Of a stretch of DNA of 64,000 nt, positions 13,147 through 24,868 are shown one piece after another. The stretch lies in assembly GCF_000151315.2 (NCBI RefSeq), contig NW_011887293.1, positions 1,031,585-1,095,584 on the forward strand. The letters run 5' to 3'. Numbering within the stretch: the stretch's first letter is position 1; each line of letters starts with the position of its first letter. The notes under the pieces were generated by a model. It saw only the letters and a program-made list of their open reading frames with translations, was not told the DNA's origin and did not search any database. This DNA is from Capsaspora owczarzaki ATCC 30864. Lineage: Eukaryota; Opisthokonta; Filasterea. Both the position numbers and the translations under genes were made by a program.

Positions 13147-16100
13147 GTTCTGCCGTCGTAACCGCAGGCTGTCCATGTGTACACCCTTGCATGGGCACGC
13201 ACTCGCAGTGATTGTTTGCATCTCCCCACAAGTGCCACGGGGTTGTCGACGCGAAGCAACCCAGCGCGCCCCGAGTTACTCGATGAGTTTTTTTCTATTT
13301 TGCGCATCCACATCTACGTGACAAAAAAAAATTATTTTTTTTATTTTATTTTTTTACTCCGTGGCTGTGTTGATGGCCGGGTACCTTCGTCTTTGCTGTG
13401 TGTCTCTGCTGCGGCCTTGCGCAGATAGAGGGATGAGGGTGCCCAGATTCAGCTGGGCCGCTAGACAGCACAGCCCTGGACCAAAGCGACTGTGGTTGAT
13501 CCTGGCTGCTTTTTTTTTTTTTTGTTTGGTTGGTTGCGCGGTCGCGTCCTCGCCACCACGGCTGTGTATCCACAGTGGTTGTGCGTGTCACACTCAGGCC
13601 TCTGCTTGAGCTCTGCTGTTTGGTGGTGCATTCGAGTATTGACCGTGGCAGCCATGGAGAGGGGGAAAGTTGTCGGTGTGCTGCTCGTTTGCCGCCAAAA
13701 AAAAAAAAAAAATCACAACAAATAAATCGACAAACAATTGAATCGATTTTTTATTATTTTTTATTTTTGTTTTTATTTTTTATTTTTGTTTTTATTTTTT
13801 ATTTTTGTTTTTATTTTGAAAAACGGGCCCAAACCGCAACGAGTTTTGCACTGCCGTGTTGGCGACTCTGCTTGGTTGCTGTTGCTGTTGATGGAGATTT
13901 GGGCATTCATGACTGGTTTTCATCATTGCTTTGCGAGATCGTGATGGGGGTCAATTGGCGGGTTGTGATCACAATTTTTTGTGTGTGTGTTTGCGAAATT
14001 TTTATTTTTCTTGTTTTTGTTTTTGTTATTGTCCTTGCTTTTGTTTGTTTTTGTTTTTGTTTTTTGGCTCGGGTTTTTTTTTTTTTTTTTTTTTTGTGCG
14101 CTCATTTTCTTTTGACTGACTTTTTCCCCCTCTGCTCTTCTCCCTTCCTCGCACACAGTCAACTTTGAGCACTTCAAGCTGCTGCGCTCGGTCGGTCGCG
14201 GTGCTTTCGGCAAGGTAACACTGTCAAATCCAACTTTGAATCATTCGGATTATTTTTGGCGCGGACGTTATGGTGGCGATTGGCAAGAGTTCTCGCACTT
14301 TCACTTCAGGCGCTCGCGAGGTGCATCGTGAGCATCAGAGGAGACAGAGTAGAGCAAACGGGGAGTGTGTTGGAAACAGCAAAGGAGACAAATGTCTGCG
14401 AAACGAATGCCGTTTGGCATCGCCAGAACCATTTCGCAGGTTTTTTTTTTTTTTTGGTCATGCGAAAAAGTTTCACAACAAACAACCAAAACCGCACTCG
14501 AAACGGCTCTTCCGATGTCGGCCGTGTGCCAACCACACCAACACACAATTGCGATCATGAACACAAGGAAGATGCTGGATGTGCGGTGGAGAATGGGAGG
14601 TGCTGCCAAACACTGAGTCAGTCGTCGAGCGCGACAAATCGCTGTAAGCAGCGGTTTTCTTCGATCGAGCCACACCTCCTCGCATCTAGCAGCGCTGACT
14701 CATCCCCCAACCCTGCGGTTGGTTGAACAACGCGACAAATACTGCAAGGATATGAATACCCGGGGTCGATCGTCCAAATCCATCCATGGGGTTTCTGCAC
14801 TGGGTTGTGGTTGTTTTTGTTGCGACTTGTGTTTTTTTTTTATGTGTGTGTGTTTTTGTTTTTTGTTGTTTTTTTTTTTTTTTTTCGTTGTTGCTTTTCA
14901 GTTCTTTGTGCTCAACCCCCCCCCCTCTCCATACGCAGGTCTGCATCGTCCTCAAGCGCGACACAAAGAAGCTGTACGCAATGAAATACATGAACAAGGA
15001 AAAGTGCCTACAAAAGCGTGCCATTCGGAACGTTTTCAATGAGCGGAAAATCCTCGAGTCGCTCCAGCACCAGTTCATCGTCAACCTCTGGTTTGCCTTC
15101 CAGGACGAGGAAGACCTGTTTTTCGTAGTCGATCTAATGCTTGGCGGAGACCTTCGGTATCACGCACAGCGCTCTGGCGCCTTCTCGGAGGACCGCATTC
15201 GGTTGTACACTGCAGAATTGATGATGGCGCTGGTCTACATTCACGACCGAAACATCATCCACCGCGACATCAAGCCAGATAACATTCTTATGGACGAGAA
15301 CGGCCACGTCCATCTGGCCGACTTTAACGTGGCGGCGTCCATCCGCAAGGGTTCGCTGCTGTATGCCCGAGCGGGCACCAAGCCGTACATGGCGCCTGAA
15401 ATTCTGAACAAGTCTGGCTATAATCAATCCGCCGACTGGTGGAGTCTTGGCGTGTGCATGTACGAGTTGCTGCGGGGCAAGGTAACTCGAGCTGTTTTTT
15501 TGTTTTTGTTTTTTTTTGGGGGGGGGTTTGTTTGGTTTTGTTGTCTCAGGTGGTAGGCATGTGGTCGAGTTGTCCTGTGTCTGACTCGCTTTGGGGGTGT
15601 TTTGCTTCCTTTGTCTTTTCTGCAGCATCCCTTCCGAGGCGGCACGACCGAGGAAATGCTCGAAATGATCCAATCGGCGCCGATCAAATACCCCACTACG
15701 TGGTCGGAACCGTGCATTTCCTTCCTTTCAGGAGTAAGACGACTCTTTGTGGCTATCAGCGTGGGGAGAATGACTAGGCTTCCAAGGCGATTGACTTTTT
15801 TTTTTGTGTGTGTGTGTGTGTGCGCGCCAACTTTGCTGCAGCTTCTCGAACGTGACGTGACAAAGCGCATGACCATCACGTCCGAGAACGTCCAGGAAGT
15901 TTTGAAGCATCCTTTCCTTGCGTCCCTGGACTACGATAAGCTGATCAATAAGGAACTTGTGCCGTCCTTTGTCCCAGACGTAAGGAAGCGACCATTGTGT
16001 CTTGCATAGTGTTGTTTTTTGTTTGGTTTTCCCCTCGATATTCACTTTTGATTGCCTGTTGTTGTTGTTGTCGTTGTTGCTGTTTGACACGAGTAGAAGG

Positions 16101-16680
16101 ACAAGGTCAACTGTGACGCCATGTACGAGCTCGAGGAAATGATGCTCGAGGACAATCCTCTGCATAAGAAGAAGCAGCGCTTGCAAAAGACAACAATGTC
16201 CAAGCAAGAGCAAGCCAAGCGGGAAACCATTGGTGCAGAGTTGCAACGAATTGCGGAGAAATTCACCGTTTACGACCGATCTAAAGTTGTACGTGGCCAG
16301 TTTTTTTTTTGTTTTTGGTTGTGGAAGGTTTTGCATTTGCGGCTGTTGCCAATTCTCTCGCTGATCATCGTGTTTGTGTGCGCGTGTTTGATTCTTGCCT
16401 CCAGAAATCAACGCCGGATGTCGCGCTTGACACGAATATTGACGACGACGAGATCACTTCCGCATCACCCCGACCACAACGAGCGTCGGGTCTTGCCGTG
16501 TTCAGCAACGAGCATGACTCGTCGCACATGTCCGAGGATGAAAACGCTCTTCGAGGCGACTCGGACAGTAGGCGTGTGCGGTCTCAATCGACCGATCCCG
16601 ACCCACTCGAGCTGCCAACTCGGCTGGTCACTCCTGTTGTGGACGATGGCTCGAGCACCTCATCGCCCATCCAGGCTTGA
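12540..16680 (+). CDS. STK32: STK32/YANK family serine-threonine kinase (AGC group)
   Basis: Seven exons (12540-12585, 14159-14214, 14939-15481, 15626-15733, 15842-15979, 16097-16288, 16405-16680) sum to 452 residues in consistent phase. The start [10 protein letters not shown] is a likely N-myristoylation plus palmitoylation site. Kinase landmarks are [31 protein letters not shown] (Lys), [43 protein letters not shown] (DFN in place of DFG, as in STK32), [12 protein letters not shown] and ADWWSLGV. After the kinase come [20 protein letters not shown] and [10 protein letters not shown], both specific to STK32. The C-terminal 90 residues are Ser/Asp-rich. Intron 1 is about 1.57 kb and full of T-rich simple sequence. 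Confidence 0.93.
13760..13818 (+). repeat. Short T/A/G-rich tandem repeat in STK32 intron 1
   Basis: About three copies of a 19-nt unit of the type ATTTTTGTTTTTATTTTTT. Similar non-tandem units recur near 14000-14070. It is simple sequence in an intron. Confidence 0.7.
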
Positions 16681-17365
16681 GTGCATTTCCCTTCCTTTTA
16701 GAGCCAGGCTGTTGCGACGAGACCCTGTCCCATCGGGTTTTTTTTTTCTTCTTCTTTCCGCCCTGTTCCCTCTCCCAGAGGCTCGTCGGGGGGGTTTGCA
16801 GTTTGACACTTCAAATCCTGCAACAGATTATTGTTTTTTTGTTGTTGTTTTTTTTTTTTTTTTTGGTTTCACTTCAATTTTTTTTTTTGTTGTTGTTGTT
16901 TTTTGCTTCCTTTGTTTGTTTGCCTTTCTTTCCCCCAACCCCCCCCCCTCTCGTACTCTTGGCCTTACGTTTTATGGTAATGATTTGGTATCGTCCCACA
17001 TCCTTGCGCGAGCTAGCATGACTTCCTTCCGGCTGGCCACGGATGAGTTACTTGTCTTTGTTATCGCTCAACTTGAAATTGATTTCCCGCACCCTTCTTT
17101 CTTGTTCCATTTGTTGTTTTGTTTTTTCTCGTTTTGTACACTCTTTCTTGGTTTTCTTGCTCGTAAACAAATCGGTTGTCGTGCTTTTGTTCGCTGTACT
17201 TGAGTTTCACGCAAACTTTTAACAATGAATGACTGTTGTTTTGAACAAGTTTTTGTTGCTGCGTGTGCTTTTTGTTCGTACAGCCAAGCAACCAAGAGAC
17301 GGGAAGAGGTTGACTTGACATTTTAATTTCATTCACTCCTTCTTCTGCTTCATAGAATTTTTGCA
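16681..17365. other. Intergenic between STK32 and prefoldin 1
   Basis: About 690 nt, T-rich, with several T runs of 9-16 between 16740 and 16900 and no coding exon supported. It contains the 3' end of STK32 and the promoter of the prefoldin gene. Confidence 0.5.
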
Positions 17366-17407
17366 ATGGACGACGAGTTGACCAAGGTACTTTGCGGCTT
17401 TCTTTCT

Positions 17408-17471
<64 letters not shown>

Positions 17472-18384
17472 TCCGTCCTTCGCTCGTCTTCTCCACTCTG
17501 ACCAATGCGATCGACACGTGTTGTTGTTCATCGCACAATTCCATCGATCGCATGTGCTTCCCCCCCCCCCTCCCCTCCAAACGAGAGCGCGCAACAGCAA
17601 ACAACACGAAACGAAACGAAAACATGCGAGATCTCTTTTGTTCGCTTTTCTATGAAACACTGACTAACCATTGACGTTTTGTCCCCCGCTGTCCTGACTC
17701 CCTCTGTCAACTCCATGTAAAGTCCTTCCTCGAGCTGCAGGGCAAGATTGTCGAGACCAACCGCCAGCTGCGTGTTGCGCACGCCCAGGCCGAGGCTGCC
17801 GAGCGAGCAGGCGTCCGCGCTTCCCTCACCACCAAGGAGCTTGCACAGCTGACTCCCGAGACCCGCACGTACAAGAGCGTTGGCCGAGCGTACGTTGCTT
17901 GTGTTTGGTTTTGTGGTGGTTGTGGGTGGGAGGCCACTGTTGTGCTTGAATGCGACTGCTCGTTTACTCACTTTGCTACCGCCGACTATTGTGCGTGGAC
18001 TCGATGCGTACCGCCCCCCCCCCGCCTACTATGATGCAGATTCCTCTTCCAACCTGTTCAGCAAGTGCTCGAGGAGCTGGAGAGTGTTGCCGCCAAGAGC
18101 AAGGTTGATGTTGTCAAGTTCCAGGTAAACTTGTCAAACGTGTCGTCGTCGTGTTTTTGTGCTCCTATAGGCTATAGGCTGTGGTGATGTCGGGGTCGAG
18201 CACAATGAGCGTAGAAGATTGTTCGATCACGTCGCAAGAAGTCTATTCTCACCATCGTTGTTTCTATCGGTCCATCCACGCGCAGAAATCGGCCAGCTAC
18301 CACGAACGCTCCCTCAAAGACTACGAGGCACAGATGCGCGAAACTGTCGCAGCATTGCAAAAGAACCAAATGGCCAAGAAGTGA
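17366..18384 (+). CDS. PFDN1: Prefoldin subunit 1
   Basis: Four exons (17366-17386, 17723-17889, 18040-18124, 18286-18384) give 123 residues, the normal length for a beta-type prefoldin. The protein is two long helices around a hairpin: SFLELQGKIVETNRQLRVAH, LTPETRTYKSVGRAFLFQPV (the conserved VGR-x-F block) and the return helix SASYHERSLKDYEAQMRE. Prefoldin is the hexameric co-chaperone that passes actin and tubulin to CCT. The 21-nt first exon (MDDELTK) is supported by a GTACTT donor and correct phase. Intron 1 holds a CT microsatellite. Confidence 0.88.
17411..17458 (+). repeat. (CT)24 dinucleotide repeat in prefoldin intron 1
   Basis: About 24 CT units, followed after one GT by a shorter CT run. 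Read directly. Confidence 0.9.
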
Positions 18385-18698
18385 TTTCCGTCAGATTGTG
18401 TTGCCAAGCCTTTCGTTTCAAACAAACATTACAGTGTAATTCCTGCCATTTCTTTCACTCGTTGTTTTTTCCGGTTGTTCTGCGGAGGACAAGTCTTCTT
18501 ATCATGACGCCGATGTTACAAACTCGAGACAGTGGCTCCCTCTTATTCTCCATAATCGCCAGCTTTGAAGGAAAAACAATAACAACACCGAACGGAAAAT
18601 GAAAACTGATTTTAATCAATGAAAAACACCCAAAATCAAACGCATCACACTAACTGAAACGATAACGCAGCAAGAGGTTGCCTCGGCCTCGCGTTGCC

Positions 18699-21600
18699 TC
18701 AAGTCACTTTCAGGAAACACGGCTTGCACATACGCTTTGGCAGCGGATTTCCGGGAATGGCGGCAAAGTTGTTGGAGCAGCCGTGGCAGAAAATCAACCC
18801 GCACAAGCGGCAGTGATGCCGCCGAACGAACAGGGTGAAGCGATCGCCGCATAGAGTACAGCTGGCAGATTGGTCGTCACGCACCCAGTGCTTGTGACGC
18901 TGGTGCTGTGAAATGCCGAGATGCAGCGGGTCTGATTCTGCAGACTCGGCAAGATCGCCACTGTTGCCCGCGCTGGACAATGTTGATGCTTGCGAGTTGG
19001 CAGAAATATACGAAGCTGTTGATGTCGCAGACATGGCTGATGGCGGGCGGAAGAGAATTTCATCTCCGGGCGAAAGCGAAGCCCGGACCGTCGAGTCGCG
19101 CTGTCCTGGCTGCTGCTGCTGCTGTTGTTGTTGTTGCTGCTGCTGTTGTTGTTGTTGTTGGAGTTGATGGCGTTGGCGAATGCGAATCTGTTGCTTGGCC
19201 AGGACGACAAGATTCTGGTAGTAATACCGATTGACAAGCCGCACCTCGACGCTCGTCCAATTAGACTGTCGGAAGACGTCGGAGCCGGACTTGAGAATCG
19301 CCTCGGGTGAGGCTGGATTCGTGGGTTGGTACATGAAGGGCAGAGACTCCTCTCCAAATCCCGTGAGCGACGAGTGGGAAACTGGGCCGGACACGCTGCC
19401 AGTCGTTCCGGCCGATTGCACCGTCCCTTCGTCCCAGAACGTGCGACGAATAAACTCAAAGGCGCCTTTGCAACGCAGCCAGACATACGGCTCGCGCTCT
19501 CGTCGAGGGCACAGCATGCAGATGGAAATGGCGCTGTTTTGCAAGTAGACGAGGCCGATGCGTGCCTCGACAGTGCTGTCAGCGACGTGCCCGTACAGCA
19601 CGCCAGTGCCCTGGTAGTCAGGAACCGTGTTGCCGGGGACGTCGAAATCAACGGGCGCCTTGACCCACGCGATCATGGGAATTTCGTCGTTCAAGGTGGA
19701 GGAGGATGTTGTGGAACCAGCACGCGATCGCGAATTGCTCGCACGAGACGTGGTGCCCGACGACGACGTGCCAGACGCGGCAGCCGCCTGAAGTGCAGCC
19801 GCAAAGTCTTTCGGCACAAAGTCTTTCCCTGCGCTCACGGGCATGAACAGGCTGGGGAGACTGCGATCGCAGACAAAGCCGCTGGTTTGCAGCTCCAAGA
19901 TCGATTCTGCCACAAGCGTGTTCAATGTTGTCTGAGGGTAGTGCTTGAAGCTGGTGGCCTTGACAAGAATGTACGCAGACAGCACGCCAGGCTCGAGGCA
20001 CAACTGAAGATGCATGGCAGAGGTGCCGGCAGGAACGCGAGACGCCACATCAAACTGCCAAGTGGTGGGGTATCGGAATCCAAACTGTGGCCGTTCTCGC
20101 TGCACTGGCGGAGTTACATACTGGACAATCGACTCGCTGGAGACCTGCCGCAAGAACGCCGCGTCGCTCGTGGCGATGGACGACGTGTTGAGCGCGTTGG
20201 ACGCCGTGGACATGGAATTGGACAGCGCGGCAGAAGAGGCAAACGGGGGCGGCGAAACAGCACGCTGGATGGCCTGTGCAGTCGACTCTTGGAAGGAGTC
20301 TTGTTGCGAAGCGTGCGCTGCAGCTGTCTGTGGCTGGCCCCGCTTTGAGGGAGACGCGGGGGTCGACGTTGACGAGGAGGTCTGAAGCATGGCTGGCATC
20401 AATGGCGAGGAGGTGACCAGGTTGGAAAGCGTGGTGCTGTTGGCGTTCGCGCCTTGGGACGAAGGAGCAGACGTGATGGCCAGCCCGATCGAGGACTCCA
20501 TCGTGAGCTGAAGCGAGCCGCAAGCAAGGGCAAGGTCCCGCTTAAAGTCGTCCCAGTCTGTCCGCGCACACACACCGCAAGCCATAACCAGCCAAGGGCC
20601 GACTGCAAATGTAATCATCCGCACGAGAAGCGTTTCTTCATCAATGGCATCGTCGGCGGCCAGTGTAGCTGCGTCGGGGACCAGTGGCGAAACACGACCG
20701 TTGCTTGCAGAGTGACTCTGGTGTTTTCGTCGCCCAGAGTTGCTACTCGTGGAGCCGCGCCGCTTGTTGACGGTGGGTGACGTGGGCGGCGAAGCCCAGA
20801 ACGATGTGGAATAATCGTCCACGGCCATGACATCGACCAGCAGTCGGCCAAACTCTCGCCCAGTATCCCACCATTGCAGCTGGCGCACGCCGTACCCAGC
20901 AGCATCAAGGTAGGTCTGAGCCAAATCAGCAGCGTTGACGGGAAAGGGAGTGCGGACAGCATGAACTTCAAAGCGCACGTTGGCGTCATTCTGCAAGGGT
21001 TCGCGCAAGGCCGAGTTGCGCTCTTCCAGCGGGACGTCGCTAAACGAACTGGTGTGGTGCCGCGGGCTCTGTGTGTTTTGGTTTTCGCGCGGTGACGGCT
21101 GCGGGTTGCTGTAGGAGGTGAATCCGACCGTAATACCAAATTTCTCTGGAATCGCGTTGTTATTGTTGTGATTGAGTCTGCCTTGGTTGTTACGATTGTT
21201 GGAACGCATAGTGTCGTGGAAGGAGCTCATGCTGGGCGTCGTGGGTCGACTGTTGGACACGGTGTTGCTTGCGCCGAAAGCGCTGGGCGGCAAGTAGGCA
21301 AAATCGCCGTCGCCTTCCCCATACTGTTGGATTCTGCTTGTGGCAAGGTTGCCTGCTGCCGAAAGAAGCGAATCCATCGAGTGCGATCGCGAGATTGACG
21401 GGGTTGCCATGTTGCTGTGCTCGAGGCTCGCAAACGCTGCAGAGAGCGCGTCTGCCTCGGCGCCGTTCGCTGGCTGCTGCAATCCGAGCGTTGGCGACAT
21501 TGGCCGCGATGCAGAAGGCGACAGCATTGCAGAGGACGCTGTGCCTGCGAACGTGCTGCGCGTGTTGGGTGATTGGAGCTCGTTCTGAAGCGCCACGGCA

Positions 21601-22007
21601 CTCGCGGCGGCAGCAGCGGCGGCAGCATCGTTCTGCTGCGCGATGGCGGCAGCGCGACGCTTGGCAGCCGCAGCGAGCGTCGCCTGAGAGCGCTTGACGG
21701 GTGTGGTTGGTATGAACAGACACAAGCACTGCGGAACGGGCATCCCATGGCGCGTCAACCACGGCAGCGCAGGAGCGAACAGCGTCGACGCGAATGGCGG
21801 CGGCGGCGTTGCAATCTTCCACGACCGCGGCAGGACAGTCTTGAAGCTCAATCTAACAACACACATAACAAACAAGAATAGAATGGTGATCCAAAGCCAC
21901 AACAATGTGAGTTGAACGCGTCACAGAGGCCCAATCAATGATCACGAGCGACGATCTCAGAGCCAAGCAAGCGGGGGGGTTGTCTTCCACTGCTGAATCG
22001 GTCTTGC

Positions 22008-22047
<40 letters not shown>

Positions 22048-22644
22048 CTACCTTGCGAGCTCGGTCGGGACGCAGTGGACGACGCGGTGGGTGCGTGGCG
22101 AGCACCAGCGCTGAGTGCTGGACACGATGGGACTGAGCGCGCCCATGCCCGTTGCAGCAGTGCGCAGAGCCGGGACGGGCGACGCAGCAATGTTGGCAGC
22201 ACTGAGGATTGTAGTAGTAGTAGTAGGAGTAGTGGTTGAAGTGGGAGTGGCGGTCGTAGCAGGAGTCGACGCAGTGTTGGCATGGACAGGCGCGCCCGAG
22301 TGCGACGGTGATGAAGAGGACGGCGGCATGGTCGCTGGGACGCCAACACTCGACGACGACGACGACGACGCGACGCCTGCGACCCCAGTGAACGACGACG
22401 ACGATGATGACAGTGCTGAGGATGATGACGGTGGCAACGTGGCGGCTGTCGTCGCTGCGGGGATTGTCGGGACGGCGGATGCAGCTGACGACGGAACGGC
22501 GGCCGTGACAGTGGGCTGCTTGCGAGGCGATCTCAGCAACGATGATGCTGATGATGATAATGATGATGATGCTGATGATGACGACGGCGGCGGCGGCGGC
22601 AGAGTCTCATCGAGCTCGGACGCGTCGTCCGACGCAGTCATCAT
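18699..22644 (-). CDS. Large low-complexity protein with C-terminal FYVE zinc finger
   Basis: Two exons (22644-22052 and 21852-18699) give 1,248 residues. The N-terminal 200 are Ser/Ala/Thr-rich. The middle has at least two folded-looking blocks (around KTVLPRSWKIATPPPPF and around FRYPTTWQFDVASRVPAGTS) separated by disordered Ser/Asn stretches, and a polyQ run of about 18 near 19100-19160. The C-terminus is a canonical FYVE finger: HWVRDDQSASCTLC (WxxD), RRHHCRLCG (basic core) and a final MCKPC. FYVE fingers bind PI3P on endosomes, so an endosomal role is likely. I do not recognise the middle domains. The second ATG of the exon (22644) was chosen because the longer N-terminus is homopolymer-coded. 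Confidence 0.8.
22012..22048 (+). repeat. (AT)n-(GT)n compound microsatellite in the FYVE gene intron
   Basis: A short AT run followed by about 12 GT units, placed directly beside the splice donor at 22051-22050 on the minus strand. Confidence 0.85.
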
Positions 22645-22825
22645 GGTTGCAAAGGAAAAAAAAAAAAAAGAGTGAAAAGATGAAAAAAAAAAAAAAAAAA
22701 ACTCAGAGCAAAAGAAGGACAATGAATGGAATGGATGAATGGATCAATGGATAAAAGGATGAATGGGTGGATTGGCGTATGACGAGATTTGGTGAAGCGA
22801 ATGTTGCTGGTTGAAACAAAGTATG

Positions 22826-22958
22826 TGTTACGACCTTACCCGGAACATAACCCGTATCACTACTAAAGTATGCTAGAATAGAATGCGGAAGTATCGTGTA
22901 CTAAGAATATAGTGAAGAATGAGGGGAAGCCTAACTAGGCTGAGCCTAGTTCGTAACA
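22826..22958. mobile_element. Solo LTR, 133 bp (LTR retrotransposon fossil)
   Basis: The segment begins TGTTACGA and ends TCGTAACA, i.e. 5'-TG...CA-3' with an 8-bp perfect terminal inverted repeat. It is flanked on both sides by GTATG (22821-22825 and 22959-22963), a 5-bp target duplication. No internal region or second LTR is present, so it looks like a solo LTR left by recombination. A small palindrome (AACTAGGC and GCCTAGTT) lies near its 3' end. Superfamily cannot be told from 133 bp. Confidence 0.75.
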
Positions 22959-22986
22959 GTATGCGCAAAAAACATCAGTCAGTATA

Positions 22987-23316
22987 TGGGGCCGTTTTTT
23001 TAAAAAGGTAGAGTGAACCCCCCAAAATATGTCGTTCATATCCACCACCGTGTCCTACGTCGCTTTCCGCCGCTGGTGCTCTGATTGTGTGGTTTACACC
23101 ATGCCATCAGTGTGCTCGAGGGTCGGGGGCGCAGCGGAAGTGCGTTGGGCGGCGGGGCGGAGCGAGAAAAGGAGCGGTTTGTGTCGCGGTGTGATTTCTC
23201 AGCCAAGCTTTTCCCAGCCCTCAATCTGTGCCACTGCTACATTCTGTTGCGGGTTCATCTTGTCCAACAATAATCGGGCCGCAGTAGAGGGCGATTAGCC
23301 CCAGCACACTTGGTTA

Positions 23317-23369
<53 letters not shown>

Positions 23370-23725
23370 AACTCTTGCATGTCCAAACCGAGTGCTGAAC
23401 TGTTTTATGCACTCTCTCAGCTTCCGGCTCCTCCTGCCCCTACCAGCCATTGTCCCGATCTCCGATCTAAAGAATTATTTGATGTGGTGTGGCAGCCCGC
23501 TGACACTGATTTGCTGCGACGAGGTTGCGTTGACCGTCACACCTTCTCGCGGCCGTACAGTCGCCGGCGGGACAGCGGCGTGTGGTCTGATGCACCGAGT
23601 GGCATAGACACATGGTCTACTCTCTCGGGCGGGGGTTGCAGGGCAGGGGAAAACAATTGCAGAGCTCAGCGACGCGATGGGAGTGAAAGACATGGCGATT
23701 CTACCTTTTTAAAAAAACAGCCCCA
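22987..23725. mobile_element. 739-bp MITE-like DNA transposon with TA target duplication
   Basis: It has 26-bp terminal inverted repeats (TGGGGCCGTTTTTTTAAAAA... with one mismatch between the ends), flanked by TA at 22985-22986 and 23726-23727. It sits inside the left terminal repeat of the Polinton relic; the right repeat shows the uninterrupted sequence, which proves the insertion and its exact borders. No transposase is encoded. The interior contains a 51-A run. TA duplication suggests mobilisation by a Tc1/mariner/pogo-type transposase. Confidence 0.8.
23318..23368 (+). repeat. 51-nt A homopolymer inside the MITE
   Basis: Uninterrupted A run. It may reflect expansion of a short A-tract; its length is subject to assembly error. 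Confidence 0.9.
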
Positions 23726-23727
23726 TA

Positions 23728-24057
23728 TACGTAGGAACGCCTAACCGCACTTTTTTTTCGGTGGTCGCTGTTTTCATTTTGATATCAAAACTTCTGACCG
23801 CACTTCGTTTTGACATCAAAACTTCTGACCGCACTTCGTTTTGATATCAAAACTCCTAACCACACTTTTTGAAATAAGGGGAGTTGGAGTGTAACAAAGA
23901 CAAGGAGAGGGCCGCAGAGAAAAGACGAGAGATGGGTGGGGGTGGGGAGAGCAGTGTCCAAATATAATCAGGATTTGAAACTCTTGTAAGAGGACTTGAA
24001 AATTTCTAATATATTAGGAAGGTGTGGCATATGCCTGTTTCAAACAGAAGTATGTGG
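23728..24057. repeat. Left terminal inverted repeat (main part) of the Polinton relic
   Basis: It matches the reverse complement of 26767-27067. Near its outer end it contains three copies of a unit of about 31 bp built on TTTTGATATCAAAACTTCTG (the matching arm has two), followed by a unique part that ends near a TGTTTCAAACAGA palindrome present in both arms. Confidence 0.8.
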
Positions 24058-24107
24058 AGTTAGTGTCTCAACGTATGAACGGAAATCTAAAAATGCCACC
24101 AAAGCGT

Positions 24108-24865
24108 TCAAAGAAATCCGAACACGATCTTGCTTACATCCGAGGTGTGTACAACACGATTATGTCTGGATTTATCCATCATAGTTCGTCCGAAGGTCGA
24201 GCAACCATCATTCTTGGCTTTCTCAGCGCTGACTTTATCAGCAGCATTCTTATCGCCTTGTCGACGGCGATCCGACACATAATCCGCAAATTCACCAAAA
24301 ATCGCATTCGGAGTTACAGGTGTCGCAGAGAGTACACTGGCGTAATGACCAATCCATGCTCCAGATACCATTTCAACAAGGGAGAAAACAGACAAATCTT
24401 GGTGGCTTGCAGAACTCCAACCAACTTTCGCGATGTTGGGATTTTGTCTGCCTTTGTATGAATCGCTTTGTACACATCGCGCATGTAGTCGTTGATATCA
24501 CTATCTTGAATATCGACATTCATGAAAATCGGAGGCAGTTCGCTGAATTTATTGTACAGCTCTTCGGGAACATGAATATCGACCTCCACAAATCCAAACC
24601 ATCCACCCAAAATATTTTGTCGACAGATTTTGACATCATACAGTCCCTCTTTTCTCTCCAATACACCACATGGCATTGGTTGCGCCAACGCCCACAGATA
24701 CAGTGCATTCGTATCAAATCCCTGCACACCACCAACCATCTTACCAGGTTCACCAAGACGATACTCACCATCCTCATATACGGGACGTCGGATCTGCGTC
24801 TTTCCCGCTTCGTGATAATGATGAAACACCAAAGAGGGTCCTCCAACCATGCTCTTGCGCAACAT
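24108..24865 (-). pseudogene. Fragment of protein-primed family-B DNA polymerase (Polinton gene fossil)
   Basis: Minus-strand reading contains GFDTNALYLWALAQPMPCG, the conserved block of viral and Polinton-type PolB around the first palm motif, followed downstream by further PolB-like sequence. It is a partial and broken copy whose upstream side is cut by the Tc1-type insertion. It identifies the surrounding element as a Polinton or close relative. Confidence 0.65.
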
Positions 24866-24868
24866 GTA

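Noticed and set aside
13530-14168. 212-codon Phe/Val-rich plus-strand frame
   Set aside because: Lies in STK32 intron 1 and is produced by T-rich simple sequence.
19326-20348. 340-codon open frame on the plus strand opposite the FYVE gene
   Set aside because: Antisense to a well-supported coding exon; Arg/Ala-rich composition typical of a shadow frame; no domain.
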